NCBI RefSeq assembly: GCF_014873755.1
Contig: NZ_JADBEG010000001.1
Location: 9,989,001 to 10,053,000, forward strand
Direction of reading: 5' to 3'
Source of the DNA: Amycolatopsis lexingtonensis
Lineage (GTDB): Bacteria > Actinomycetota > Actinomycetes > Mycobacteriales > Pseudonocardiaceae
Length of the DNA stretch: 64,000 nt
A program made the position numbers and the translations under genes. The notes below the pieces were generated by a model. That model was not told the origin of the DNA, ran no database searches, and saw only the letters and a program-made list of their open reading frames with translations. Of this stretch, positions 10,016 to 17,905 are shown in pieces (within the stretch, counting starts at the first letter, position 1; each line of letters begins with the position of its first letter).

Positions 10016-10762
10016 GTGGTCGACTATGCCTACGCCCCTGGAGGTGGTCGAGTGCCAGACCGACAACCCAGCCCCCGCGGCGTCTCCGGCCAAGCCACGG
10101 CCGATGAGACGCCAGAGGTGGTCCTGCGCGCCTATCCGGGGGGTTCCGCATCCGGCGGAACCGTCCCGGCCGGGCCGGGGAACCGCCCAGGGGGAGTTAC
10201 CCGCCCGCCCGGACAGCGTAGTAGAGGCCGGGATCCGGCTGCCCCGGCCTGGGGCCGGCGCCGGGTTCTCCTGCTCAACGCCACCTTCGAGCCACTGACC
10301 GCGCTCCCGCTGCGGCGGGCCGTGGTGCTGGTGATGTGCGGCAAGGCCGAAGTGGTGCACGGCGACCCCGGCGGCATCGAGCTGCATTCGGCGAAGGTGT
10401 CGCTGCCGGTGCCCTCGGTGATCCGGCTCAGCACGTACGTGCGGGTGCCCTACCGGGCGCAGGTGCCGCTCACCCGCGCCGGGCTGATGCACCGCGACCG
10501 GTACCGCTGCGCCTACTGCGGAGGGCGGGCCGAAACGATCGACCACGTCCAGCCGCGCAGCCGTGGCGGGCCCCACAGCTGGACGAACTGCGTCGCCTGC
10601 TGCGCCAAGTGCAACCACCGCAAAGCGGACCGGCTGCTCTCGGAGATCGGCTGGCGGCTGCGCGTCGTCCCGCGGGCGCCCCACGGCCCGCACTGGCGGC
10701 TGCTCGCCCACTCCAAAGAGGCCGACCCGCTTTGGCAGCCCTATCTGGGTTCGGCGGCCTAG
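10016..10762 (+). CDS. HNH endonuclease family protein
   Basis: The 248-residue product carries a C-terminal HNH nuclease domain with zinc-binding CxxC pairs: CAYCGG, the catalytic IDHVQPRSRGG, HSWTNCVACC, and a final CNHRK. The upstream segment (RRVLLLNATFEPLTALPLRRAV) is the typical N-terminal domain of small actinobacterial HNH proteins such as Rv2469c. The GTG at 10016 is chosen because a GGGGGG tract lies about eight bases upstream. The frame stays open further left, but that part is low-complexity. The first 75 residues are Pro/Gly-rich and may be disordered. Cellular role is unknown. The gene sits in the same order in mycobacteria, so it is not obviously a mobile intron-type nuclease. 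Confidence 0.85.
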   Translation: MVDYAYAPGGGRVPDRQPSPRGVSGQATADETPEVVLRAYPGGSASGGTVPAGPGNRPGGVTRPPGQRSRGRDPAAPAWGRRRVLLLNATFEPLTALPLRRAVVLVMCGKAEVVHGDPGGIELHSAKVSLPVPSVIRLSTYVRVPYRAQVPLTRAGLMHRDRYRCAYCGGRAETIDHVQPRSRGGPHSWTNCVACCAKCNHRKADRLLSEIGWRLRVVPRAPHGPHWRLLAHSKEADPLWQPYLGSAA

Positions 10763-10771
10763 ACATGCCGG

Positions 10772-10802
10772 CGCCCCGGCTGCCTTGACGGCGGCCGGGG
10801 CG
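10772..10802 (+). terminator. GC-rich hairpin downstream of the HNH gene
   Basis: GCCCCGGCTGCC pairs with GGCGGCCGGGGC across a TTGAC loop with one mismatch, just behind the HNH stop. There is no long T-run, as is usual in GC-rich actinomycetes. Confidence 0.6.
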
Positions 10803-10858
10803 AGCCGGGGTGCTTGCGCGCGGTGCTCAGGTAGTGCGTGCGTCCCTGGAGTACGGGG

Positions 10859-11230
10859 TCAGGCAGCGAGCGCGTAGTCGCTCTGGCAGGTGACGCGGGT
10901 GCCCATGGTGACGCGCGTGCCGCGGGTGACCCGGGTGCCGCGAGTGACGCGGGTGCCGCAGGTGACTCGCGTGCCGGCCGTCACACGAGTGCCCATGGTG
11001 ACGCGCGTGCCACGCGTGACGCGGGTACCGCGCGTGACCCGCGTGCCCGCCGTCACCCGGGTGCCCATGGTGACGCGGGTTCCGGCCGTCACGCGTGTAC
11101 CGCGAGTGACGCGTGTACCCCGCGTAACCCTTGTGCCCGCCGTCACACGTGTTCCGGGCACAAATTCGATGTCGCTCGGTGACGAGAAGGTCTCGGTGAT
11201 CGCCTGTGCGGGGGTCTGGGCGCTGTTCAT
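10859..11230 (-). CDS. GTRVT hexapeptide-repeat protein with an ssrA-like C-terminus
   Basis: The 123-residue protein has a 26-residue non-repeated head (MNSAQTPAQAITETFSS, then PSDIEFVP). Fifteen consecutive GTRVTx hexads follow, in which x runs A,R,R,A,M,A,R,R,M,A,C,R,R,M,C. The short tail QSDYALAA ends like the tmRNA (ssrA) degradation tag of actinobacteria. The minus strand is chosen because an AGGAGG lies seven bases before the ATG at 11,230. The plus strand is also open through the repeats (VTRVPx) only because the repeat unit is nearly self-complementary. The hexad periodicity with Val and Thr at fixed places could build a left-handed beta-helix or another solenoid. I recognise no family and no function. 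It interrupts an otherwise conserved core gene order. Confidence 0.75.
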   Translation of the reverse strand: MNSAQTPAQAITETFSSPSDIEFVPGTRVTAGTRVTRGTRVTRGTRVTAGTRVTMGTRVTAGTRVTRGTRVTRGTRVTMGTRVTAGTRVTCGTRVTRGTRVTRGTRVTMGTRVTCQSDYALAA

Positions 11231-11508
11231 GGCAAGGCCTCCTGGGACCGGTGCGTTACCTGCTGGGGCTGGGGAGCGGGGCGCAAGGCCCGTACAGGTG
11301 AAAAAGCTACGAGGATTTCAAGGCTGCGACAAGACGACAGCGGCGGGTGCGGCCGCCTGTACGTTGAGTTGCAACCTTTCGGCCCGACGGTCTTCGCCCC
11401 AACGTTCCAGTGGCCGCGAGCCAAGCGGCGGACGGCACCCGGCTTACGACGAACGGTCGAGTGCGGCGCGCGCGGTGGGCGCGGAGGTCATCCGATACGC
11501 TCAGCGCC

Positions 11509-11763
11509 GTGAACGTTGTCGAGACGATCGTGGTCTTCGCCGTGATCCCGCTGGCCATCTACGGTCTCGCCGGGCTCCTGACGCTCCGGCGCAGGTCCGG
11601 CGGCGCCCCGCGGTACCGGTCCGGCCAGCCTTGGGAGTACCCGGCCATGTGGTGGAGCGCCAACCCCGACGGGGTCGGCGAGGGGCACCGGCACGCCGGC
11701 GCCGAAAACAAGGCGCCCTCGGGCGCCGCGACCGCGGCGGGAGGCGCTCGTGGCAACTGGTGA
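11509..11763 (+). CDS. Small single-span membrane protein, CtaJ-like cytochrome oxidase subunit
   Basis: An 84-residue protein has one N-terminal transmembrane helix (VVETIVVFAVIPLAIYGLAG) followed by a basic loop and a hydrophilic tail with WEYPAMWWSANPDG. This pattern matches the small proteins encoded beside the DUF5130 gene in actinobacteria. From memory, their M. smegmatis counterparts (MSMEG_4692/4693) were found with complex IV in cryo-EM structures and named as accessory subunits such as CtaJ. The GTG at 11,509 is taken as start because the helix begins right behind it. The frame is open further upstream but codes for unrelated sequence. It overlaps the next gene by 14 bases. Confidence 0.7.
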   Translation: MNVVETIVVFAVIPLAIYGLAGLLTLRRRSGGAPRYRSGQPWEYPAMWWSANPDGVGEGHRHAGAENKAPSGAATAAGGARGNW

Positions 11764-12238
11764 GCTGACGAAGCGCGTCGACGAGTCCGAGCTGGCCTAC
11801 GGCGAGGGCCTCACGTCGAGCGGCCGCGTGTCGGCGGCCAAGATGTACGAGCCGGCCGCGCCGTCGGGCCCGTTCGACACCCGCCAGCTGGCCCGCCTGG
11901 ACGAGGCGCTGACGTTCGCGAGCCGGGAGACCGGCCTCGACTTCAGCCTGTACCTCGGCGAACTGGGCGAGGACAGCCGCGCGACGGCGGAGAAGCTGCA
12001 CTCGACGACGGCGGACCCGGCGAACGCGGTCCTGATCGCGGTCTCGCCCGGCGAGCGCAAGATCGAGATCGTGACGGGGAAGACGGCGTACACCCGCCTG
12101 CCCGACCGCGGCGCCAAGCTGGCGGTGGCGAGCATGGTGGCGTCCTTCAAGGAGGGCGACCTGGTTCGCGGGCTGGTCAACGGCCTGGTGAACGCGCTGC
12201 GGATGCTGTCCGACCAGGCGGGTCCGGCGCCCCGCTGA
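11750..12238 (+). CDS. DUF5130 / TPM-like domain protein (Rv2468c-like)
   Basis: The 162-residue protein has no membrane segment. Its core (residues about 45-150) resembles the TPM/TLP18.3 fold: LDEALTFASRETGLDFSLYLGE, then a strand-rich KIEIVTG segment and a helical C-terminus. Actinobacterial orthologues are called DUF5130 and sit between an HNH gene and pepN, as here. The neighbouring single-span gene overlaps it by 14 bases, which suggests that the two proteins act together, possibly at the respiratory bcc-aa3 supercomplex. The start is GTG 11,750. A strong hairpin terminator follows at 12,254. Confidence 0.75.
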   Translation: MATGELTKRVDESELAYGEGLTSSGRVSAAKMYEPAAPSGPFDTRQLARLDEALTFASRETGLDFSLYLGELGEDSRATAEKLHSTTADPANAVLIAVSPGERKIEIVTGKTAYTRLPDRGAKLAVASMVASFKEGDLVRGLVNGLVNALRMLSDQAGPAPR

Positions 12239-12253
12239 TCCTTCAGACACGCG

Positions 12254-12290
12254 AAGAGCCCCGCACCTCGGTGAGGTGCGGGGCTCTTTT
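12254..12290 (+). terminator. Rho-independent-type terminator after the DUF5130 gene
   Basis: AAGAGCCCCGCACCTC pairs perfectly with GAGGTGCGGGGCTCTT across a three-base loop and is followed by a short T tract. It lies 15 bases behind the stop codon. Confidence 0.9.
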
Positions 12291-12336
12291 ACGTCCGGCC
12301 CCCGCTGGGGCAAGGGAGCGCTGGACGCCAGCGGGT

Positions 12337-12389
12337 GTCTTGAATGAGTCATTCAGGACCTCCGAAGACCTGAATGACTCATTCAAGAC
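12337..12389. repeat. Palindromic repeat, TGAATGAGTCATTCA family, copy 1
   Basis: Two perfectly complementary 21-base arms occupy 12,337-12,357 and 12,369-12,389. Each arm contains TGAATGA-G/C-TCATTCA, itself an odd palindrome, so the element is a palindrome of palindromes. It lies between two converging genes and their terminators. Two further copies occur in the window (21,112 and 29,867). Confidence 0.9.
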
Positions 12390-12410
12390 CTCGGGACCAC
12401 CCCGGAACGC

Positions 12411-12449
12411 CGGAGAGCCCCGCACCCGAACCAGGTGCGGGGCTCTCCG
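12411..12449 (-). terminator. Terminator hairpin of the aminopeptidase N gene
   Basis: CGGAGAGCCCCGCACC pairs perfectly with GGTGCGGGGCTCTCCG across a seven-base loop, directly behind the leftward pepN stop codon. Stem sequence is close to that of the opposite terminator at 12,254. Confidence 0.85.
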
Positions 12450-12455
12450 CCGAAC

Positions 12456-15023
12456 TCACTTCTGCGCGTCGAAGTCCCGTGCCGCCAAGGCCCGCACGAT
12501 GCCCGCCCGGCCCTCCGACACCAGCCGGCGCAGGGCCTGGGAGTGGTCGCCCGCCAGCCACTCGTCCGACGCCGTCACCGTCTCCGGGGCCACCGCCCAC
12601 GACGGGTACAGGCCGATCGCGATCGGCTGCGCGCGCTCGCTCGACCGCCGCTGCCACACCTCGTCGATCACCTCGAAGTACTTCGCCACGTACGAGCCCA
12701 GCAGCGCCTTCTGGCCCGGGTGCGAGAAGCCCGAGATGAGCGAGTCGCTGACCGCGTTCGGCAGCTCGTCGTCGTACACCGCGCGCTGCCACGCGTCCGC
12801 CTTGGCCTCGGCCGTCGGGCGCAGGGCGCGGGCGCGCTCCGCCTGGCGGCGGCCGGTGGCCGTGTTGTCGCGGGACAGTTCCGCGTCGATCTCCGCCGCG
12901 TCGGCCTTGCCGTGGGCCACCAGCGCGTGCAGCAGGCGCCAGCGCAGGTCCGTGTCCACCGTCAAGCCTTCGAGCGGGGCCGAACCGTCGAGCCAGCCGG
13001 ACACCACCGACAGGGTCGCGTCGTCCAGCACCGAGCCCGCCAGCGAGTTCACGAACGCCAGCTGGTGGTCCGAACCCGGCTCCGCGGCGCGGACCAGCTC
13101 CAGCAGCCGGCCGGTGAACGCCGGCCAGCCGGTCGAGGCCGCCCAGTCCTGCTCCGCGTAGGAGTTCAGTGCGGTCTGGGCCTGCAGCAGCAGCCGCTGG
13201 ACCACGCCGACCTCGGTTTCGGTGTGGATGCCGCGCTGCACCAGCGTGACGAAGTCGCGGGCCTTCAGCTCGGCCTCGCGGGTCATCTCCCACGCCGCCG
13301 ACCAGCACAGCGTCCGCGGGAGCGGCTCGGTGATGTCGGCGATGCGGTCGATCAGCGTGGTCAGCGACGCCGGGTCGAGGCGCATCGTGCAGTACGTCAG
13401 GTCGTCGTCGTTGACCAGCACCAGCTTGCCCGCGGGCAGGCCGACCAGGTCCGGCACCTCGGTGCGCTCGCCGTCGACGTCCAGCTCCACGCGGTGCGTG
13501 CGGACGATCTTGCCCGCGGCGTCCTCGTCGTACACGCCCACCGCGACGCGGTGCGTGCGCAGCTCGCCGGCACCCGGCTTCGCGCCGGACTGCACGACGG
13601 CGAACGCCGTGAACTTCCTGTCCGAGCCGATCTCGTAGCGCGGGCTCAGCGAGTTGAGCCCGGTGGTCTCCAGCCACTGCGCGCTCCACCACGACAGGTC
13701 GCGCCCGGACGCCTCTTCCAGCGCGCCCAGCAGGTCGGCCAGCGTCGCGTTGCCCCAGGCGTGCTTGCCGAAGTACACCTTCAGGCCGTCGAGGAAGTGG
13801 TCCAGCCCGACGTAGGCGACGAGCTGCTTGAGCACGCTCGCGCCCTTGGCGTAGGTGATGCCGTCGAAGTTGACCTCGACCGCGTGCAGGTCGACGATGT
13901 CGGCCGCGATCGGGTGCGTCGAGGGCAGCTGGTCCTGCCGGTAGGCCCACGACTTCTCGATGTTCGCGAAGCTGGTCCACGCGTTCTTGTACTCGGTGGC
14001 GTCGGCCTGGGCCAGGACGCTCGCGAAGGTCGCGAACGACTCGTTCAGCCACAGGTCGTCCCACCAGCGCATGGTGACCAGGTCGCCGAACCACATGTGC
14101 GCCATCTCGTGCAGCAGCGTCTCGGCGCGCCGCTCGTAGGCGTAGCGGGTGACGCGGCTCCGGAAGACGTAGTCCTCCAGGAACGTCACCGCGCCGGCGT
14201 TCTCCATCGCGCCCGCGTTGAACTCCGGCACGAACAGCTGGTCGTACTTGGAGAACGGGTACGGCGTGCCGAACTTCTCGTGGTAGAAGCCGAAACCCTG
14301 CTTGGTCTCGGTGAAGAGGCGGTCGGCGTCCATGTGCTCGGCCAGCGACGCGCGGCAGTAGACGCCGAGCGGGATGGTCTTGTGGGCGTCGGTGTACTCG
14401 TCGCGCCACTCGGCGTACGGGCCGGCGATCAGCGCGACCAGGTACGTCGAGAGCCGCTCGGACTCCTTGAACACCGTCCGGACGGCGCCTTCCGGCGTCT
14501 CCTCGGTGGACTCGGCCATCGTGTTCGAGACGACCTTCCAGTCCCGCGGCGCGATGACCGTGAGCCGGTAGACGGACTTCAGGTCCGGCTGGTCGAAGCA
14601 GGCGAACATCCGCTTGGCGTCGGCCGTCTCGAACTGCGTGTACAGGTAGACGCCGTCGTCGACCGGGTCGACGAACCGGTGCAGGCCTTCGCCGGTGTTC
14701 ATGTACCGGCAGTCGGCGGTCACCGTGAGCTCGTTCGCCTCGGCCAGTCCGGCGAGCGCGATGCCCTTGTCCTCGACGTACGCGCTGACGTCGACGTCCG
14801 CGCCGTTCAGGGTGGCCGCGTGCACGCGGTCGGCGACGATGTCGATCCACGTGTTCTCGCCGGCCCGGGCGCTGGAGAACCGGACGGTCGTCGTCGACGC
14901 GAAGGTCTTCTCCCCGGGACCGCCGTGGCCGTCGGTCAGATCCAGCTCGATGTCGTAGGCGGTGACGTCGAGCAGATCCGCGCGCAGCTTGGCTTGGTCG
15001 CGGGTCAGGTTGGGGGCGGGCAC
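12456..15023 (-). CDS. pepN: Aminopeptidase N, M1 zinc metallopeptidase
   Basis: The 855-residue cytosolic enzyme removes N-terminal amino acids from peptides. The exopeptidase motif GAMEN is at residues 271-275. The zinc site is HEMAH at 305-309 with the third ligand Glu328 in WLNE. The C-terminal half is the all-helical ERAP1-like domain. Length agrees with actinobacterial PepN (about 860). GTG 15,023 is chosen as start because the conserved sequence begins at [10 protein letters not shown] and AGAGG lies just upstream. A second GTG two codons earlier is an alternative, and the longer upstream frame is not conserved-looking. It corresponds to Rv2467. Confidence 0.95.
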   Translation of the reverse strand: MPAPNLTRDQAKLRADLLDVTAYDIELDLTDGHGGPGEKTFASTTTVRFSSARAGENTWIDIVADRVHAATLNGADVDVSAYVEDKGIALAGLAEANELTVTADCRYMNTGEGLHRFVDPVDDGVYLYTQFETADAKRMFACFDQPDLKSVYRLTVIAPRDWKVVSNTMAESTEETPEGAVRTVFKESERLSTYLVALIAGPYAEWRDEYTDAHKTIPLGVYCRASLAEHMDADRLFTETKQGFGFYHEKFGTPYPFSKYDQLFVPEFNAGAMENAGAVTFLEDYVFRSRVTRYAYERRAETLLHEMAHMWFGDLVTMRWWDDLWLNESFATFASVLAQADATEYKNAWTSFANIEKSWAYRQDQLPSTHPIAADIVDLHAVEVNFDGITYAKGASVLKQLVAYVGLDHFLDGLKVYFGKHAWGNATLADLLGALEEASGRDLSWWSAQWLETTGLNSLSPRYEIGSDRKFTAFAVVQSGAKPGAGELRTHRVAVGVYDEDAAGKIVRTHRVELDVDGERTEVPDLVGLPAGKLVLVNDDDLTYCTMRLDPASLTTLIDRIADITEPLPRTLCWSAAWEMTREAELKARDFVTLVQRGIHTETEVGVVQRLLLQAQTALNSYAEQDWAASTGWPAFTGRLLELVRAAEPGSDHQLAFVNSLAGSVLDDATLSVVSGWLDGSAPLEGLTVDTDLRWRLLHALVAHGKADAAEIDAELSRDNTATGRRQAERARALRPTAEAKADAWQRAVYDDELPNAVSDSLISGFSHPGQKALLGSYVAKYFEVIDEVWQRRSSERAQPIAIGLYPSWAVAPETVTASDEWLAGDHSQALRRLVSEGRAGIVRALAARDFDAQK

Positions 15024-15176
15024 AGGCACCTCTGGTCGTTGGTATCGGTTTTCAACTCCCCGCATCCAATCATGGCGACGGGGTGCCCGGCGATAAGGGA
15101 ACAAGCTCGGGTGCGCCGGTGTTGGCCCGTCGTGTGGGGGTCCGCCCACATCGAGACGTCACACAGGAGTTCCCCG

Positions 15177-15797
15177 ATGACCGCTGCCGAGCAGCCCACG
15201 AAGGTCGATTTCTACTTCGACCCGATCTGCCCGTTCGCGTGGATCACCTCCCGTTGGATCCTGGAGGTGGAGAAGCACCGCAACCTGGACCTGCGCTTCC
15301 GGATCATGAGCCTGTCGGTGCTCAACGAGGGCCGGGACGAGCTGCCCGAGCAGTACAAGGAGCTCCTGTCCCAGGGCTGGGGCCCGGTGCGCGTGGCCGT
15401 GGCGCTGTCGCAGCTCAAGGGTGAAGAGATGCTGCGGGAGTACTACACCGAGTTCGGCACCCGCTACCACAACCAGGGCAACAAGGACCGCGACCAGGTC
15501 ATCAAGGAGGCCCTGGCCGCGATCGGCGCGCCGGCCGAGCTCTTCGACGCCGCGGACTCCACGGAGTACGACGAGGCGCTGAAGAAGAGCCACCACGAGG
15601 GCATGGACCCGGTCGGCCAGGACGTCGGCACCCCGACGATCCACATCGACGGCGTGGCGTTCTTCGGCCCGGTCCTGAGCTCCATTCCGCGCGGCGAAGA
15701 CGCGCTGAAGGTGTTCGACGGCGCGGTGGCGCTGGCGAGCTACCCGGACTTCTTCGAGCTCAAGCGCACCCGCACGGGCGAGCTGAACTTCGACTGA
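15177..15797 (+). CDS. DsbA-like thioredoxin-fold oxidoreductase (Rv2466c-like) lacking the resolving Cys
   Basis: The 206-residue cytosolic protein matches the mycothiol-dependent nitroreductase/reductase Rv2466c almost end to end in the parts I can recall: [27 protein letters not shown]-like [27 protein letters not shown] and the FFELKRTRT tail. In Rv2466c the active site is CPWC. Here it is CPFA: Cys18 is present but the second Cys is Ala21, and the protein has no other cysteine. It could therefore work only by a monothiol, mycothiol-linked route. The ATG at 15,177 follows an ACAGGAG site. The gene diverges from pepN, as in mycobacteria. Confidence 0.92.
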   Translation: MTAAEQPTKVDFYFDPICPFAWITSRWILEVEKHRNLDLRFRIMSLSVLNEGRDELPEQYKELLSQGWGPVRVAVALSQLKGEEMLREYYTEFGTRYHNQGNKDRDQVIKEALAAIGAPAELFDAADSTEYDEALKKSHHEGMDPVGQDVGTPTIHIDGVAFFGPVLSSIPRGEDALKVFDGAVALASYPDFFELKRTRTGELNFD

Positions 15798-15851
15798 GCG
15801 CCGCTTTCACGTGAAAGCGGCGCCCCCAGGTGGGAGCTTTCACGTGAAAGC
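15798..15851. repeat. Tandem pair of TTTCACGTGAAA palindromes
   Basis: A perfect 26-base palindrome (15,798-15,823, centred on CAC|GTG) is followed by a second 16-base palindrome GCTTTCACGTGAAAGC (15,836-15,851). The pair separates two converging genes and probably ends transcription in both directions. A third member of the family lies inside the PKS coding sequence at 63,746. Confidence 0.88.
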
Positions 15852-15857
15852 GACGCG

Positions 15858-16667
15858 TTAGGGCGTGGCGAGGGCGGCCAGGGTGACGTCGCCGGGGTAG
15901 CGCGAAGCGGCCACGGCGGCGGCCTCGGTCGTCTCGCCGCGGCCCATCGCCGCCTTCAGGGCGATCAGCTCGTGCAGGCCGTGGCGGTGGTAGCGGACGA
16001 AGTCGGCGTCGACCGGGTCGCCGTGGCCGGGCACGATCACCCGCGGTTCGAGGGCGAGGATCGCGTCCAGGGTGTCCGGCCAGGCGGTCAGGTCCGACTC
16101 GCCGCTGAAGGAGAACGCGCTGAAGCCGTGTTCGGCGTTCTCGACGACGTCGCCCGCGAAGACGACGTCCGCGTCGGGCACGTGCACGACCGCGTCGTGG
16201 TCGGTGTGGGCGCGGCCGGGGTGCAGCAGGACGGCGGTGCGGCCGCCGAGGTCGAGTTCGGCCCGGTCGGTGAACAGGTGGTCGGGGACCACGAACGTCG
16301 TCCGCACGATGGCGTCGGCGATCTCGGCCTTGCCCGCTTCGCGGTAGTAGGCGATCCACTTGGCCCGGGCGTCTTCGGCGTACTCGGCCAGCTCGGCGCG
16401 GCAGCCTTCGTGCGCCCAGACGGCGCAGGGCGTGAACGCTTCGGTGCCCCACGTGTGGTCGAAGTGCGCGTGCGTGAACGCCACCGACCAGGGCAGCGGC
16501 GTGATTTCCCGTACCGCCGCGGCGAGTTCGGCGCCCTGCTCGAGGTCGCCGCGCGTGTCGACGACCAGGCAGCGCTCGGCGCCCACCACCAGCCCGACGG
16601 TCAGGTCCAGCTCCTCGTAGCGGCGCGCGTGCACGCCGTCGGCGACGTCGATCCAGCGGCCGGTCAT
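15858..16667 (-). CDS. Metallo-beta-lactamase-fold hydrolase
   Basis: The 269-residue protein has the binuclear metal motif THAHFDHTWG, further ligands in HPGRAHTDHD and DVVFAGDVVENA, and a final IVPGHGDPV. This fits the metallo-beta-lactamase superfamily of general thioester/lactone hydrolases and glyoxalase II-like enzymes. The substrate is not evident. The ATG at 16,667 has AAGGAG about eight bases upstream. Its start overlaps the stop of the ComB-like gene as ATGA, so the two enzymes are probably made together. Confidence 0.85.
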   Translation of the reverse strand: MTGRWIDVADGVHARRYEELDLTVGLVVGAERCLVVDTRGDLEQGAELAAAVREITPLPWSVAFTHAHFDHTWGTEAFTPCAVWAHEGCRAELAEYAEDARAKWIAYYREAGKAEIADAIVRTTFVVPDHLFTDRAELDLGGRTAVLLHPGRAHTDHDAVVHVPDADVVFAGDVVENAEHGFSAFSFSGESDLTAWPDTLDAILALEPRVIVPGHGDPVDADFVRYHRHGLHELIALKAAMGRGETTEAAAVAASRYPGDVTLAALATP

Positions 16668-17386
16668 GCGAGTACTCCTTCGTTCAGGACAGGGGCAGCC
16701 TGGCTCACGTCGAGCTCGGTGGCCAGCGCGACGTCCCCGCCGTGGCCCGCTTCGGTCAATTCGCGTCCGGACACGCAGGCCGCCACGGCTCCGACGTCGA
16801 CGCCGCGCGCGGCGAGGGCGGCTTCGGGGGACAGCGACGCGCCGAGCCGGGCCAGCGCGGCGGCGATCGCGCCCGCGCCCACCTGGTCTTCGACGCACGG
16901 GCGCAGCGGCCCGAAGGTGTCGCCGTCGCCGAAGATGTCCACGCCCCAGCGTTCCCCGGCGGCGATCAGCCCAATCGGGCCGCCGAGTGCGAGCGCCTTG
17001 GCGGCGATGGCCGAGGCGTTGCGCAGGCACCCGGCGAGGACGGCGGCGCCGGTCCGCGCGGCCGCTTCGCACAGCGTCGCGCCGTTGGGGGAGGGGAGCG
17101 CGAGCAGCGTCCCGGGCGGGATCTGCGTCACAGACGAGGGCCGCAGCGTGAATTCGGCCTCACCGGCGACGACCGCGCCCGCCGCCTTCGCCCGCGCGAC
17201 GCCGCGTTCGTCGCGCCACCGCACCGGCAGCACGCGGCCGCCGCGGCCGACCACGAGATCCGTGGTGGTGCCGAAGGAAAGCACGTCGACGACCACCAGC
17301 ACCGCGCATTCGCGGCCGAGCGCGGCCACGCCTTCGCCGCCCCAGTCGAGCCGCACGTCGTGCCCCGATTGCTCCCAGATGCCCAC
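16664..17386 (-). CDS. 2-phosphosulfolactate phosphatase (ComB)-like protein
   Basis: The 240-residue protein resembles the ComB family: CAVLVVVDVLSFGTTT near the N-terminus, ALPSPNGATLCEAA and GCLRNASAIA in the middle, and an IGLIAAGERWG segment. ComB hydrolyses phosphosulfolactate in methanogens, but in actinobacteria the family occurs without coenzyme M synthesis, so its real substrate here is unknown. The GTG at 17,386 is the likely start because the family begins close to it. The frame is open upstream but overlaps the divergent rpiB gene. It is coupled to the metallo-hydrolase gene by an ATGA overlap. Confidence 0.8.
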   Translation of the reverse strand: MGIWEQSGHDVRLDWGGEGVAALGRECAVLVVVDVLSFGTTTDLVVGRGGRVLPVRWRDERGVARAKAAGAVVAGEAEFTLRPSSVTQIPPGTLLALPSPNGATLCEAAARTGAAVLAGCLRNASAIAAKALALGGPIGLIAAGERWGVDIFGDGDTFGPLRPCVEDQVGAGAIAAALARLGASLSPEAALAARGVDVGAVAACVSGRELTEAGHGGDVALATELDVSQAAPVLNEGVLA

Positions 17387-17431
17387 CCCCGGAGCATGCC
17401 CGAAACCGGGCGTGGTGGCAGACTCCCAGCC

Positions 17432-17905
17432 GTGCGTGTCTACTTGGGATCCGACCATGCCGGTTTCGAGCTGAAGAACCACCTGGTGGCTCACCTGGAG
17501 AAGCAGGGCCACGAGGTGACCGACGTCGGCCCGCACGTCTACGACGCGGCCGACGACTACCCGGCGTTCTGCGTCGAGGCGGCGCTGCGCGTGGTGGCCG
17601 ACGAGGGCAGCCGCGGCATCGTCGTCGGCGGCTCCGGCAACGGCGAGCAGATCGCCGCGAACAAGGTGCCCGGCGCGCGGGCCGGCCTCGCGTGGAGCGT
17701 CGAGACCGCGAAGCTGTGCCGCGAGCACAACCACGCCCAGCTGATCGGCGTCGGCGCCCGGATGCACACCGCCGAAGAGGCCACCGAGATCGTCGAGGCG
17801 TTCCTGGCGACCGAGGTCTCGCCGGAGGAGCGGCACGCCCGCCGCGTGCAGCAGCTGCTCGACTACGAGCGCACCGGGACCCCGCCGGCGTTGCCGGAGG
17901 CCTGA
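17432..17905 (+). CDS. rpiB: Ribose-5-phosphate isomerase B
   Basis: The 157-residue cytosolic enzyme interconverts ribose-5-phosphate and ribulose-5-phosphate in the pentose phosphate pathway. It starts with the RpiB signature VYLGSDHAGFELK. The active-site loop GGSGNGEQIAANK carries Glu72; actinobacterial RpiB enzymes such as Rv2465c use this Glu as catalytic base in place of the usual Cys. GTG 17,432 is the start; a longer frame upstream belongs to the divergent gene. The stop shares bases with the next start (TGATG), so it is cotranscribed with the glycosylase gene. Confidence 0.93.
   Translation: MRVYLGSDHAGFELKNHLVAHLEKQGHEVTDVGPHVYDAADDYPAFCVEAALRVVADEGSRGIVVGGSGNGEQIAANKVPGARAGLAWSVETAKLCREHNHAQLIGVGARMHTAEEATEIVEAFLATEVSPEERHARRVQQLLDYERTGTPPALPEA

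Noticed and set aside
10890..11160. A CRISPR array, because of the regular short repeats
   Set aside because: The period is 18 bases without unique spacers and follows codons of a hexapeptide. No cas genes are near.
10859..11230. A tmRNA gene, because the encoded tail ends DYALAA
   Set aside because: No tRNA-like acceptor ends, T-loop or CCA-type 3' end flank the segment. Instead there is a normal ribosome binding site, an ATG and a long repeat-coding frame.
10890..11768. A plus-strand VTRVP-repeat protein gene
   Set aside because: The repeats are open on both strands because the unit is nearly self-complementary. The plus frame has no good ribosome binding site and continues into unrelated sequence and the CtaJ-like gene, whereas the minus strand has AGGAGG and a proper stop.
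12435..15797. A long plus-strand frame running through pepN into the DsbA-like gene
   Set aside because: Only the last 206 codons from ATG 15,177 look like a protein. The rest is antisense to aminopeptidase N and the ribosome binding site lies at 15,163-15,169.
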